From Kutzneria buriramensis (GTDB lineage Bacteria; Actinomycetota; Actinomycetes; Mycobacteriales; Pseudonocardiaceae): DNA of 64,000 nt. Below, one piece after another: positions 18,219 to 25,995 of this stretch; position 1 is the first letter of the stretch, and every line of letters starts with the position of its first letter. The notes below the pieces were generated by a model that worked only from the letters and a program-made list of their open reading frames with translations, searched no databases and had not been told where the DNA came from. The stretch lies in assembly GCF_003387475.1 (NCBI RefSeq), contig NZ_QUNO01000001.1, positions 124,001 to 188,000 on the forward strand, in the 5' to 3' direction. The translations under genes and the position numbers were made by a program.

Positions 18219-19061
18219 ATGCGCGTGCTGGCCTTCCTGGACGGAACCATCGCGGACCCCGACGCCTCGCACCTGCGGGTCGACGACCTCGGGGTGCTCC
18301 GCGGCGACGGTGTGTTCGAGACGATCCTCGTGGTCGACGGCAAGCCGAGGGAGCTCGGTCCGCACCTGGACCGGCTGGACCGCTCGGCGGCCATGCTCGA
18401 ACTGCCCGAGCCGGATCGGGCCGGTTGGGAGCGGGCGGTCGACGCCGTGATCAACAACTGGTCCGGTGGCAAGGACATGGCCCTCAAGCTGGTGCTCACC
18501 CGCGGTCCCGAGTTCGGCGACGGCACGCCGACCGCCTTCGCCATGGGCCTGCCCATCGGCGAGAAGGTGCTCAAGCAGCGGGCCGAGGGCATCGCCGTCG
18601 TCACCCTGGAGCGCGGCTTCGAGCCAGGCCTGGCCCAGCGCGCCCCGTGGCTGCTGCTCGGCGCCAAGTCGCTCTCGTACGCCGTGAACATGGCCGCGGT
18701 CCGCTACGCCGCCCGTGAGGGCGCGGACGACGTCATCTTCACCGCCGCCGACGGCTCCGTGCTGGAGGGCCCGACCTCCACCCTGATCCTGGTGCGCGAC
18801 CACACCCTGGTCACGCCGCCGTCCACCATCGGAATCCTGCCCGGCACCACCCAGGCCGCGCTGTTCCGCGCGGCCGAGCGCGCCGGCTGGTCGATCAAGG
18901 TGGAGCCGATCCCGGTCGCCGACCTCGCCGACGCCGAGGGCCTGTTCCTGGCCTCCAGCGTCCGCTGCGTGACCCGCATCCACACGCTCAACGGCCAGCA
19001 GCTCAAGGACTCCTCCGCGCTGCTGCGCGAGCTGACCGCCCTGTACGAGTCCGAGTACTGA
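18219..19061 (+). CDS. pabC: Aminodeoxychorismate lyase (class IV PLP enzyme)
   Basis: 280 aa, class IV aminotransferase fold. LLGAKSLSYAVNM holds the PLP lysine (about residue 150), and GSVLEGPTSTLILV and GILPGTT bind the cofactor phosphate. It makes p-aminobenzoate for folate. D-amino acid or branched-chain aminotransferases are related, but size and the N-terminal FLDGTIADPD...RGDGVFETI favour PabC. Divergent from fur; converges with the chitinase across a hairpin element. Folate context with ygfZ nearby may be incidental. Confidence 0.85.
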   Translation: MRVLAFLDGTIADPDASHLRVDDLGVLRGDGVFETILVVDGKPRELGPHLDRLDRSAAMLELPEPDRAGWERAVDAVINNWSGGKDMALKLVLTRGPEFGDGTPTAFAMGLPIGEKVLKQRAEGIAVVTLERGFEPGLAQRAPWLLLGAKSLSYAVNMAAVRYAAREGADDVIFTAADGSVLEGPTSTLILVRDHTLVTPPSTIGILPGTTQAALFRAAERAGWSIKVEPIPVADLADAEGLFLASSVRCVTRIHTLNGQQLKDSSALLRELTALYESEY

Positions 19062-19073
19062 GTTCTTGCCGCG

Positions 19074-19193
19074 CGTTCCGCGCGGGGCGGGTTCGCCTCC
19101 AAGCCGCCGCCTTCCGTTGGCTCAGCTCGATCGATGAACAGACTCGATCGAGCTGAGCCCGCGGTCCAGGCAGCGGCGCGAACCCGCGGAACG
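19074..19193. repeat. Long intergenic hairpin element, copy B
   Basis: Between convergent pabC and chitinase genes. A perfect 16-bp inverted repeat (GGCTCAGCTCGATCGA at 19119-19134, its complement at 19144-19159) has a 9-base loop. It is nested inside outer arms: CGTTCCGCG (19074) pairs with CGCGGAACG (19185) and CGGGTTCGC (19088) with GCGAACCCG (19178). The 12-mer AAGCCGCCGCCT at 19101 is 18 bases before the arm, as in copy A. Confidence 0.7.
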
Positions 19194-19209
19194 TGCCGGC
19201 TGAACCGCG

Positions 19210-21774
19210 CTACTTCAGGCCGCTGTCCACGGCGGTCATCAGGGTGCCGGTGTCACCGGACATCTCCCAGATCATCGCGCCGAGCAGGCCCTTGCTCTTG
19301 ATGTAGGCCATCTTCTGGCCGATGGACCAGGTGTCGTCGAACGTCCACCACTGGTTGCCGTCGTAGCCGTACGTCGCCACCGCCTGCGTGTTGTGATAGA
19401 CGGTCATCGGCACGGAGCTGATCAGGTTGCTGTAGCCCCGGGTCCCCGCCTCCTCGGCGAACTGCCCCGGCGCGGCGCCGTTGGCCGCCTGCCACTCACC
19501 GTGCGCGCCGCCGTCGGTGACACCCTGCCACCCGCGGCCGTAGAACGGGATGCCCACGGTCATCTTCCGTGGATTCACCCCCGCTTGCAGGTACGTCTGC
19601 ACGGCCCCGTCCACGCTGAAGTGGAACGAGTACGGGTCGTTGGTCGCCGGGTACAGGTTGGCCTGGTCGCCGGTCTGGTGCGGCTCCCACGAGTTGTCGC
19701 TGCCGGAACCGTGGAAGTCGTAGCCCTGCACGTTGAAGATGTCCAACGACTTGGCCGTGTTGGGCAGGTCCCAGCCCTCGCTGACCTTGGTCGGGTCGGC
19801 CGGCGTGAACGCGGTCAGCTGGTAGCGCTTGCCGGTGGTCGCGCCGTACGCGTCGAGCTCGGTGCGGAACTCGGCCAGCAGCGCGGTCAGGTTGGCCTTG
19901 TCGGCCGCGCTGGTGTGGTTGCCGGGGTGGCCGTTGGCGTCGCCCGGCCACTCCCAGTCGATGTCGACGCCGTCGAAGATGCCGGCCCCGACGCCCTGGC
20001 CGCCCGCGCCCTCGGTGACGGGCAGGTTGCCCTTGATCCAGGTGTCGATGCAGGAGGCGACGAACTTCTTCCGCGACGCGTCGGTCTTGGCCACGTCGGA
20101 GAAGTACTTCGAGTACGTCCAGCCGCCGATGGACACCAGGATCTTCAGGTTCGGGAACTGCGCCTTGAGTTCCTTGAGCTGGTTGAGGTTTCCGCGCAGC
20201 GGCGCGAAGCCGTCGTCGGCCACGCCGTTCACGGCCTGGGCCGCGGACATCGGCCGGCCGTAGTCGGCGTCCGCGTCGCCGGCCCCGTCGCCCTGGCTCG
20301 GGTCCTCGGGATCGGCGGTCGTGCCCTTGGTGACGCCCGACAGACACGTCAGGTTGACCGGGTCGATGTTCTCGAAGGCGTACAACAGGTGCGTCAGCTT
20401 CGCCGCCGCGCCCGTGGTCACCAGGTTCTTCACGAAGTACTGGCGGCCGTAGATGCCCCACTGCACGAAGTAGCCGACCTTCGCGTAGCCGCTGCCGATC
20501 ACGTCGGTCGTGCTTGCCGTGACGGCGTTGCTGGCGGCGGAGACGTTGTCGTAGCCGTCACGGGCCTTGACCGTGAACGTGTACTGAGTAGACGGTGACA
20601 GGCCGGTCACCTTCGCGGTCGTGCCGGTAACCGTTGTGGCTACGGCACTTCCGTTGAACACGTCGTAGGACACCACGCCGGTGTTGTCGGTGGACGCCGA
20701 CCAGCTCAGGGAGATCGAGGTGGAGTCCTTGGCCGTCACGGCCAGGTTCGCCGGGGCGGTGGGCGGTTGGGTGTCGGCCGACGGGTCGTTGGTGGTGACG
20801 GTGGCCGGCGCGCTCGCCGCCGACGCCGTGCCGTGCGTGTCCTTGGCCTTCACGGTGAAGGTGTAGGCCGTCTTCGGCGTCAGGCCGGTGATCGACGCTG
20901 AGGTGCCGGTGACCGAGGTCGCCAGCGTCGAGCCGTTGTAGACGTCGTAGCCGGCGACGGGCAGGTCCCCTGCCGTGGCGGCATTCCACGCCAGCAGCAC
21001 GGTCTTGGTCGTCTTCGCCGTCGAGTGCAGATTGGTCGGCGCGCCCGGCGGCGCGTCGGCGGTTCCGTCGCACTTGCTGTCGTTGACCCGGCAGCTCTGC
21101 GGGCTGCCCGAGCCGCTGACCGTGAACGTCAGGCTGTACGGCTCGGTCGTGCTGTGGGCCTTGACCACGGTGTTGTAATACGCCGGCGTGGCCACGACAT
21201 GGGTGCCGCTCTGCGTGACGGTGCCGTTCTGGCCGTTGCTGACGGTGGTGCCCGACGGCAGGTCGAAGGCGATCGACCAGGACGCCAGGTCGGTGTCGGA
21301 GTTGTTGGACACCACGTACTTGCCGGTGCCGCCGGACTGCGAGTACTGCGCCGTGACAGCGGCCGTCGGCGGCGGCGGGGTCGTTCCGCCCGACCCGTCG
21401 CAGTTGACGCCGTTGAGCAGGCAGTTCGCCGGGGCCGCGGCCGAGCTCACCGAGAACGCCAGGCTGTAGGGCTCCGTGTTGCCGTGCGCGGCAACGGTGT
21501 TGATGTAGTACGCGGGAGTGGCGACCACGTGCGTGCCGGTCTGGGTCAGGGTGCCGTTCTGCGGATTGCTCGCGGTGACGCCGGCGGGCAGGTCGAAGGC
21601 GATCGACCAGCCGGTGATCGCCGCGGCCGTCGAGTTGGCCACGACGTACTTGCCGCCGCCCGCCGACGCGGTGAACGTGGCGGTCAGGCCGGTGGTCGCG
21701 GCCGCCTGGGGGGCGAGCGCGACCGCGGCGCCTAGCGTCAACAGGGTTGCCGAGAGCAGTGCAAGCTTGCGCAT
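19210..21774 (-). CDS. Secreted GH18 chitinase with two CBM2-like and two Fn3 domains
   Basis: 854 aa. Signal peptide (residues 1-26), two tandem cellulose/chitin-binding CBM2-like repeats (about 28-125 and 140-235, sharing GKYVV, WSIAFDLP and TGTHVVATPAYY), two fibronectin III domains (about 245-425), and a C-terminal GH18 catalytic barrel with the DxxDxDxE motif in FDGVDIDWEWP. A SIGGWTYSKYF strand and a C-terminal MIWEMSGD tryptophan are typical. ATG 21774 has TAGGAG upstream. Expression is probably controlled by the DasR-type site at 21814. Confidence 0.95.
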   Translation of the reverse strand: MRKLALLSATLLTLGAAVALAPQAAATTGLTATFTASAGGGKYVVANSTAAAITGWSIAFDLPAGVTASNPQNGTLTQTGTHVVATPAYYINTVAAHGNTEPYSLAFSVSSAAAPANCLLNGVNCDGSGGTTPPPPTAAVTAQYSQSGGTGKYVVSNNSDTDLASWSIAFDLPSGTTVSNGQNGTVTQSGTHVVATPAYYNTVVKAHSTTEPYSLTFTVSGSGSPQSCRVNDSKCDGTADAPPGAPTNLHSTAKTTKTVLLAWNAATAGDLPVAGYDVYNGSTLATSVTGTSASITGLTPKTAYTFTVKAKDTHGTASAASAPATVTTNDPSADTQPPTAPANLAVTAKDSTSISLSWSASTDNTGVVSYDVFNGSAVATTVTGTTAKVTGLSPSTQYTFTVKARDGYDNVSAASNAVTASTTDVIGSGYAKVGYFVQWGIYGRQYFVKNLVTTGAAAKLTHLLYAFENIDPVNLTCLSGVTKGTTADPEDPSQGDGAGDADADYGRPMSAAQAVNGVADDGFAPLRGNLNQLKELKAQFPNLKILVSIGGWTYSKYFSDVAKTDASRKKFVASCIDTWIKGNLPVTEGAGGQGVGAGIFDGVDIDWEWPGDANGHPGNHTSAADKANLTALLAEFRTELDAYGATTGKRYQLTAFTPADPTKVSEGWDLPNTAKSLDIFNVQGYDFHGSGSDNSWEPHQTGDQANLYPATNDPYSFHFSVDGAVQTYLQAGVNPRKMTVGIPFYGRGWQGVTDGGAHGEWQAANGAAPGQFAEEAGTRGYSNLISSVPMTVYHNTQAVATYGYDGNQWWTFDDTWSIGQKMAYIKSKGLLGAMIWEMSGDTGTLMTAVDSGLK

Positions 21775-21813
21775 GGTGCTCCTACGGTCCAGGGCGGCCG
21801 TTCTGAACAGTAA

Positions 21814-21829
21814 AGTGGACTAGACCACT
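21814..21829 (-). promoter_or_regulatory. DasR-responsive element (dre) upstream of the chitinase
   Basis: AGTGGACTAGACCACT matches the dre consensus ACTGGTCTAGACCACT at 13 of 16 positions and is palindromic except for one base pair. It lies 40-55 bp upstream of the chitinase start and just before TACTGT on the minus strand, a fitting -10. Binding of a GlcN-6-P-responsive DasR would repress. Confidence 0.75.
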
Positions 21830-21832
21830 GCG

Positions 21833-22699
21833 TCAACGGAGCGGGTGCAGCCGAACGGGTGTTCCCGGGCGGGCCTGCGCCAGCAGCGGAAGGGTCTCTG
21901 CGGTCACTACGCCGATCACCGGATAGCCGCCGGTGACGGGGTGGTCGGCGAGGAAGAGCACCGGCCGGCCGTTCGCCGGCACCTGAACCGATCCGGTCAC
22001 CACGCCCTCGCTGGGCAGCTCCCGGGACGCGAACGCGGCGGCCCGACCCAGCGCGTCGCCGTCCAGGCGCAGCCCGACCCGGTTGCTCTGCTGGGAAACC
22101 GTCCAGCGGCCGGCCGCCAGCTGTCCTGCCGGGTCGTCGAACCAGTCCTCGCGCGGGCCCAGCAGCACCGGCACCACCAGCTGATCCGGCGCCTTCGACG
22201 GCGACAGCACGTCCACACCGACCGGCAGATCCCGCGGCTCGCCCAGCGGCAGGACGTCGTCGGCGCGCAACGGATCCGGGCCGATGCCGGAGAGGATGTC
22301 CGTGGCACGGCTGGAAAGCTGTGGCGGCACGTCGATGCCGCCGGAAACCGCGATGTAGCAACGAAGTCCGCCGACCGGCGCGCCCAGGCCGAGGACGTCG
22401 CCCTCGTGCAGGTGCACCGGGGCATGCGAGTCGGCGAGGTGGTCGTTGACCGACACCGGCACCGTCGGGCCGGTGACCGCCACCGTGCAGGAACCGTTGG
22501 CGCGCAACTGGATCCGGCCCAGCAGCGCCTCGATGCCGGCCGCCGACTCGGGATTGCCGACGAGCCGGTTGGCCAGCGTCAGGGCCGGCACGTCCAGCGC
22601 CCCCGACGGCGGCACGCCCAGGTGCGCGTTGCCGGGCCGGCCGAGGTCCTGGATGAGCGCCTGCGGGCCCGTGCGGAGCACCGTCAGCGAGCGGCTCAT
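21833..22699 (-). CDS. pxpC: 5-oxoprolinase subunit C (PxpC/KipA)
   Basis: 288 aa, biotin-dependent-carboxylase-like fold of the PxpC family: N-terminal LRTGPQALIQDLGRPG and SGALDVPALTLANRLVGNP, C-terminal VPANGRPVLFLADHPVTGGYPVIGVV. With PxpB it hydrolyses 5-oxoproline with ATP when PxpA is present. ATG overlaps the pxpB stop (22696-22699). No pxpA (LamB/YcsF) gene is in the window. Confidence 0.92.
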   Translation of the reverse strand: MSRSLTVLRTGPQALIQDLGRPGNAHLGVPPSGALDVPALTLANRLVGNPESAAGIEALLGRIQLRANGSCTVAVTGPTVPVSVNDHLADSHAPVHLHEGDVLGLGAPVGGLRCYIAVSGGIDVPPQLSSRATDILSGIGPDPLRADDVLPLGEPRDLPVGVDVLSPSKAPDQLVVPVLLGPREDWFDDPAGQLAAGRWTVSQQSNRVGLRLDGDALGRAAAFASRELPSEGVVTGSVQVPANGRPVLFLADHPVTGGYPVIGVVTAETLPLLAQARPGTPVRLHPLR

Positions 22700-23307
22700 C
22701 CGGCCACCTCGAACCGGACGTGATCACCCGGGGCCAGCAGCGCCGGGTCGGAACGCTTGGCGTCGAAGAGAATCGCGGTAGTGCTGCCGATCAGCCGCCA
22801 GCCGCCCGGCGACGACCGGGGATACGCGCCGGTGAACTCCCCCGCGATGCCGACGGATCCGGCCGGCACCTTGGTCCGCGGATTCTCCAACCTGGCCTGC
22901 TGCAACGGTTCCGGCAGCCCGACCAGGTAGCCGAAGCCGGGCGCGAACCCACAGAAGGCCACCGTGTACTCCGCGCCGCTGTGCAACGCGACGACCTCGT
23001 CGACCGACAACCCCGCGGTCTCCGCCACCAGCTCCAGATCCGGGCCGTCATAGGAGATCGGCAGCCGGACCCGCCGCGGCGTGCGGTCCGGCGGGTGCGA
23101 CAGGTCCGCCGCCTCGACGACGGCCCGCGCCTGCGCCAGGCCGTCCGAACCGGGACGCACGGCGATCAGCACGGTGGTGGCCGCCGGCACCAGCTCGACG
23201 ACGTCCGGCAGGTCCGCGACGAGCAGCGCGCCGTGCAGCGCCTCGACCTGGGCCAGTGAGTCCAGCTCGACCAGCACCGCGTGCCGGCCACACCGCCGCA
23301 GGCGCAC
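22696..23307 (-). CDS. pxpB: 5-oxoprolinase subunit B (PxpB/KipI)
   Basis: 203 aa. Carboxyltransferase-like fold with PISYDGPDLELVAETAGLS and the family motif FCGFAPGFGYLVGLP. Partner of PxpC and translationally coupled to it. GTG start lies 3 bp after the nitrobindin stop, so it is probably part of that four-gene transcript (24041 to 21833). Confidence 0.92.
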   Translation of the reverse strand: MRLRRCGRHAVLVELDSLAQVEALHGALLVADLPDVVELVPAATTVLIAVRPGSDGLAQARAVVEAADLSHPPDRTPRRVRLPISYDGPDLELVAETAGLSVDEVVALHSGAEYTVAFCGFAPGFGYLVGLPEPLQQARLENPRTKVPAGSVGIAGEFTGAYPRSSPGGWRLIGSTTAILFDAKRSDPALLAPGDHVRFEVAG

Positions 23308-23310
23308 GCG

Positions 23311-23940
23311 TCAGCCGACAACGCGGGTGAGCTGCGCCGAGACGTGCGGCTGCATCTCCTCGCCCACCATCGCCCGCTCCTCCACGTAGGCCAGGTCCCC
23401 GCCGGGAACCAGGCCGTACAGGCGCTTCGCGGCGACGACCTCCTTGGCCGTCACGGTGCGCATCACGATGTCGGTGCCCAGCTCCCAGGACGTCTGGGTG
23501 CGCGGCTCGCCGTAGTAGATCTCCACCACGCCGGTGGCGTGCGTGACCAGCACCTCGATGCTGTCGTCGGGCTGCGGCCGCCAGAAGCCCGACTCGCGGG
23601 CGGCCGGGCGGATCACGTTGCCGTCCTCGTCGAGCAGCCAGGAGCGGGCCTCGTAGGTGAGGAACGGCCGACCGTCGTGCGCGAAGGTGATCTGCTGGCC
23701 GAACCGGAACGGGCCGTCGATCGTCGGGTAGACGATCTGCCCCTCGCCGCGCCACACGCCGACCAGCGGCAGCAGCGCCAGGCAGGCGTCGTTGAGGTTC
23801 GGGCCCAGCCGCAGATTGGCGGTGTCACCCGGGATGGGCAGGTCGTCGAACTGCGGGAGGTTGCGGTCGCGCGTCGACGCCGCGCGCTCCTCGGCGGCGC
23901 GGACCGCGGCGTCACCGCTACCGAACTCGGGCCTCGTCAT
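23311..23940 (-). CDS. Nitrobindin-family heme-binding beta-barrel protein
   Basis: 209 aa from ATG 23940. Contains the THAP4/nitrobindin barrel: GVWRGEGQIVYP near residue 65, QQITFAHDGRPFLTYEARSW, and a C-terminal HVSAQLTRV whose His is the likely heme ligand. Such proteins bind ferric heme and can isomerise peroxynitrite. The start is 2 bp after the stop of a 32-residue membrane protein, indicating coupling. Confidence 0.88.
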   Translation of the reverse strand: MTRPEFGSGDAAVRAAEERAASTRDRNLPQFDDLPIPGDTANLRLGPNLNDACLALLPLVGVWRGEGQIVYPTIDGPFRFGQQITFAHDGRPFLTYEARSWLLDEDGNVIRPAARESGFWRPQPDDSIEVLVTHATGVVEIYYGEPRTQTSWELGTDIVMRTVTAKEVVAAKRLYGLVPGGDLAYVEERAMVGEEMQPHVSAQLTRVVG

Positions 23941-23942
23941 GC

Positions 23943-24041
23943 TCAGCGGTGGTCCTGCAACAGGCGGTACACCACGTACACCGAAAACCACGCGATGGCC
24001 ACGCAGCACAGCACCATCAGGATGGTGAAGAGAAGTTCCAC
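23943..24041 (-). CDS. 32-residue single-pass membrane protein
   Basis: Short minus-strand frame GTG 24041 to TGA 23943. The residues (VELLFTILMVLCCVAIA then WFSVYVVYRLLQDHR) form one transmembrane helix with a short basic cytoplasmic tail and two adjacent Cys. TATTCT lies 6 bases before the GTG, a leaderless promoter, and nitrobindin starts 2 bp after its stop. GC3 is high, as in real genes here. It may anchor or regulate the nitrobindin; function unknown. Confidence 0.65.
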   Translation of the reverse strand: MELLFTILMVLCCVAIAWFSVYVVYRLLQDHR

Positions 24042-24047
24042 CCGGAC

Positions 24048-24053
24048 AGAATA
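24048..24053 (-). promoter_or_regulatory. Leaderless -10 box TATTCT
   Basis: Minus-strand TATTCT, 6 bases before GTG 24041. It abuts the upstream terminator hairpin. Confidence 0.6.
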
Positions 24054-24095
24054 GTGCCGATGCCCCTGACCGGCAGCGGTCAGGGGCATCGGCAC
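24054..24095 (-). terminator. Strong terminator of the sulfurtransferase operon
   Basis: Perfect 18-bp inverted repeat (GTGCCGATGCCCCTGACC at 24054-24071, complement at 24078-24095) with a 6-base loop, 8 bp after the DUF1416 stop. Confidence 0.85.
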
Positions 24096-24102
24096 ACGTG
24101 AA

Positions 24103-24414
24103 TCAGGCCACCGCGACCTGGAGCTGGTGCAGGCCGGGGCCGTCGGCCGTCACCTGCGTCTCACCGGTGCCGGTGCGGTGCAGCGCGCGCACCGTCCAGG
24201 CGCCCGGCGCCGCGAAGAAGCGGAAGTCACCCTGCTCCGAGGAGACGACCTCGGCGGTGAACTCGCCGGAGGCGTCCAGGAGCCGGACGAACGCCCCGCC
24301 GACCGGCTGGCCGCCGGCGGAGACCGTGCCGGTCAGCACGACCTCCTTGCCCGGGTCGACGTTCGCCGGCAGCGTCGTGCCCTGCTCGGGAGCCCCACAC
24401 CCTGCTGCGGTCAT
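24103..24414 (-). CDS. sseC: DUF1416 protein (SseC-like)
   Basis: 103 aa. Prealbumin/carboxypeptidase-regulatory-like beta sandwich (VLTGTVSAGGQPVGGAFVRLLDASGEF). An early Cys (MTAAGCGAP) is conserved in the family. DUF1416 genes accompany CysA-type sulfurtransferases in actinobacteria (Rv0814c/Rv0815c). ATG follows the cysA stop by 1 bp. Biochemical role unknown, presumably sulfur metabolism. Confidence 0.9.
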   Translation of the reverse strand: MTAAGCGAPEQGTTLPANVDPGKEVVLTGTVSAGGQPVGGAFVRLLDASGEFTAEVVSSEQGDFRFFAAPGAWTVRALHRTGTGETQVTADGPGLHQLQVAVA

Positions 24415-24415
24415 G

Positions 24416-25258
24416 TCAGTCCTTTCCAGTGCCGAGCTCGACCGGCACGCCGACCAGCGAGCCGTATTCGGTCCAGGAGCCGTCGTAGTTCTTCACGTCG
24501 CCGTGGCCGAGCAGCTCGCGCAGCACGAACCAGGTGTGCGACGAGCGCTCGCCGATGCGGCAGTAGGCGATGGTGGCCTTGGAGCCGTCCAGGCCGGCCT
24601 CGCCGTAGATCTCGGTCAGCTCGGCGTCGGAGCGGAACGTGCCGTCCTCGTTCGCCGCCTTGCTCCACGGCACGTTGATCGCGCTCGGGATGTGGCCGGC
24701 GCGCTGGGCCTGCTCCTGCGGCAGGTGGGCCGGCGCGAGCAGCTTGCCGCTGAACTCGTCGGGGGAGCGCACGTCGACGAGGTTCTTGGTGTTGATCGCG
24801 TCGACCACCTCGTCGCGGAAGGCCCGCAGCGTGAGGTCCTGCTCCTGCGCCTTGTACGCGGTGGCCGGGCGGCTCACCTGGTCCTTGGTCAGCGGGCGGC
24901 CGTCCAGCTCCCACTTCTTGCGGCCGCCGTCGAGCAGCTGCACCTTGTCGTGGCCGTACAGCTTGAAGTACCAGTACGCGTAGGCCGCGAACCAGTTGTT
25001 GTTGCCGCCGTAGAGGACGACCTGGTCGTCGTTGCCGATGCCCTTGGCGGACAGCAGGCTCTCGAAGCCGGCCCGGTCCACGAAGTCCCGGCGCACCGGG
25101 TCCTGGAGGTCGGTCTTCCAGTCGACCTTGACGGCGCCGGGGATGTGGCCGCCGTCGTAGGCGCTGGTGTCCTCGTCCACCTCCACGAACACCACGCCCG
25201 GGGTGTCGAGGTTGTCCTCGGCCCACTGCGCCGAGACCAGCACGTTCTCGCGACTCAT
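24416..25258 (-). CDS. cysA: Thiosulfate sulfurtransferase (rhodanese)
   Basis: 280 aa with two rhodanese domains. The C-terminal active domain has the catalytic Cys in CRIGERSSHTW; the N-terminal domain (VDEDTSAYDGGHIPGAVKVDW) is inactive and structural. It transfers sulfane sulfur from thiosulfate to an acceptor. It follows DUF4395 by 34 bp. Orthologous in context to mycobacterial cysA2. Confidence 0.94.
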   Translation of the reverse strand: MSRENVLVSAQWAEDNLDTPGVVFVEVDEDTSAYDGGHIPGAVKVDWKTDLQDPVRRDFVDRAGFESLLSAKGIGNDDQVVLYGGNNNWFAAYAYWYFKLYGHDKVQLLDGGRKKWELDGRPLTKDQVSRPATAYKAQEQDLTLRAFRDEVVDAINTKNLVDVRSPDEFSGKLLAPAHLPQEQAQRAGHIPSAINVPWSKAANEDGTFRSDAELTEIYGEAGLDGSKATIAYCRIGERSSHTWFVLRELLGHGDVKNYDGSWTEYGSLVGVPVELGTGKD

Positions 25259-25292
25259 CGATCGGCTCCTTCGCCGGATTGGGGTTTGCTGA

Positions 25293-25721
25293 CTACTTGC
25301 CGGTGGCCGGCGCGAACCGGCGGATGATCAGGTACATCTCGCAGCCGAGGCAGAAGCCGAAGGCAGCGTTGAGGAAGGCCGCGACCAGCGCGAGCGCGGT
25401 CGCCACGGTGCCGAGCACGCCGAGCCCGGCCAGGTAGCCGAACGTGCCGACCAGCGCGAACACGAAGCCGACGGTCTGCGCGAACTGCGGCGGGGCCGCG
25501 TCCTCGCGTTCGTCGGTCGGGCCCAGTCGCGGGGCGACGAAGCGGCGGTAGAGCAGGCCGTACGGGGCGTGCTGGAGCCCGAGGAAGCCGCCGATCGCGA
25601 AGACGACGGCCTGCGCGGCGAGCAGCGGCCACCAGCCGGTGGCCAGCACCACGGCGAGCACGACGGTGGTGATCCAGGCGCCGAAGCGCGGGCCTCGGGG
25701 ATCGATCTGGGGCGCGGACAT
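25293..25721 (-). CDS. DUF4395 membrane protein
   Basis: 142 aa, four predicted membrane segments. The C-terminal helix carries GFCLGCEMYL, a Cys pair typical of DUF4395 and possibly redox-active (inference). A perfect AGGAGG precedes ATG 25721. It is the first structural gene after the leader peptide and precedes cysA-sseC, as in mycobacteria. It may handle sulfur species at the membrane. Confidence 0.88.
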   Translation of the reverse strand: MSAPQIDPRGPRFGAWITTVVLAVVLATGWWPLLAAQAVVFAIGGFLGLQHAPYGLLYRRFVAPRLGPTDEREDAAPPQFAQTVGFVFALVGTFGYLAGLGVLGTVATALALVAAFLNAAFGFCLGCEMYLIIRRFAPATGK

Positions 25722-25769
25722 GGAGAGACCTCCTGACCTGGGGGACCTGCGGACATGACGGGTCCAGCG

Positions 25770-25799
25770 GGACGGTCCGGCCTCAGGCCTGGAACGTCC
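25770..25799 (-). promoter_or_regulatory. Candidate attenuator hairpin after the leader peptide
   Basis: GGACG/CGTCC outer stem with an inner TCCGGCC/GGCC-GGA stem and a 3-base loop, located between the leader stop and the DUF4395 ribosome site. No T-tract, so any attenuation would be Rho-type or translational. Confidence 0.4.
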
Positions 25800-25802
25800 T
25801 GG

Positions 25803-25877
25803 TCAGAAGGGTCGACACAGGCTGCTGCGCACGCGGCAGAGATCCACCGCGCGTCGCTTGGTCAGCAGCTGGGCCAT
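25803..25877 (-). CDS. Cysteine-containing leader peptide (24 aa)
   Basis: ATG 25877 to TGA 25803. Basic peptide with the pattern LLTKRRAVDLCRV then SSLCRPF (Cys at 14 and 21), matching the actinobacterial leader peptides that precede sulfur/cysteine genes. Translation starts 7 bases after a TAGTGT -10 box, i.e. leaderless. Ribosome pausing at Cys codons is known to regulate such operons in mycobacteria, where the peptides are polycysteine; here two isolated Cys are present. Confidence 0.8.
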   Translation of the reverse strand: MAQLLTKRRAVDLCRVRSSLCRPF

Positions 25878-25884
25878 ACGGCGC

Positions 25885-25890
25885 ACACTA
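25885..25890 (-). promoter_or_regulatory. Leaderless -10 box TAGTGT of the leader peptide
   Basis: Minus-strand TAGTGT, 7 bases before ATG 25877; no good -35. Confidence 0.55.
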
Positions 25891-25995
25891 CCTGCTGCTC
25901 CCTCCTGGTGGGAGAGTTGTCCACCAGTTGGAATGAGTGGTGAATCGATAAAGCTCGGACGGCCGAGCCTTCGCGCCGAGCCGGCCGGCGGAACG

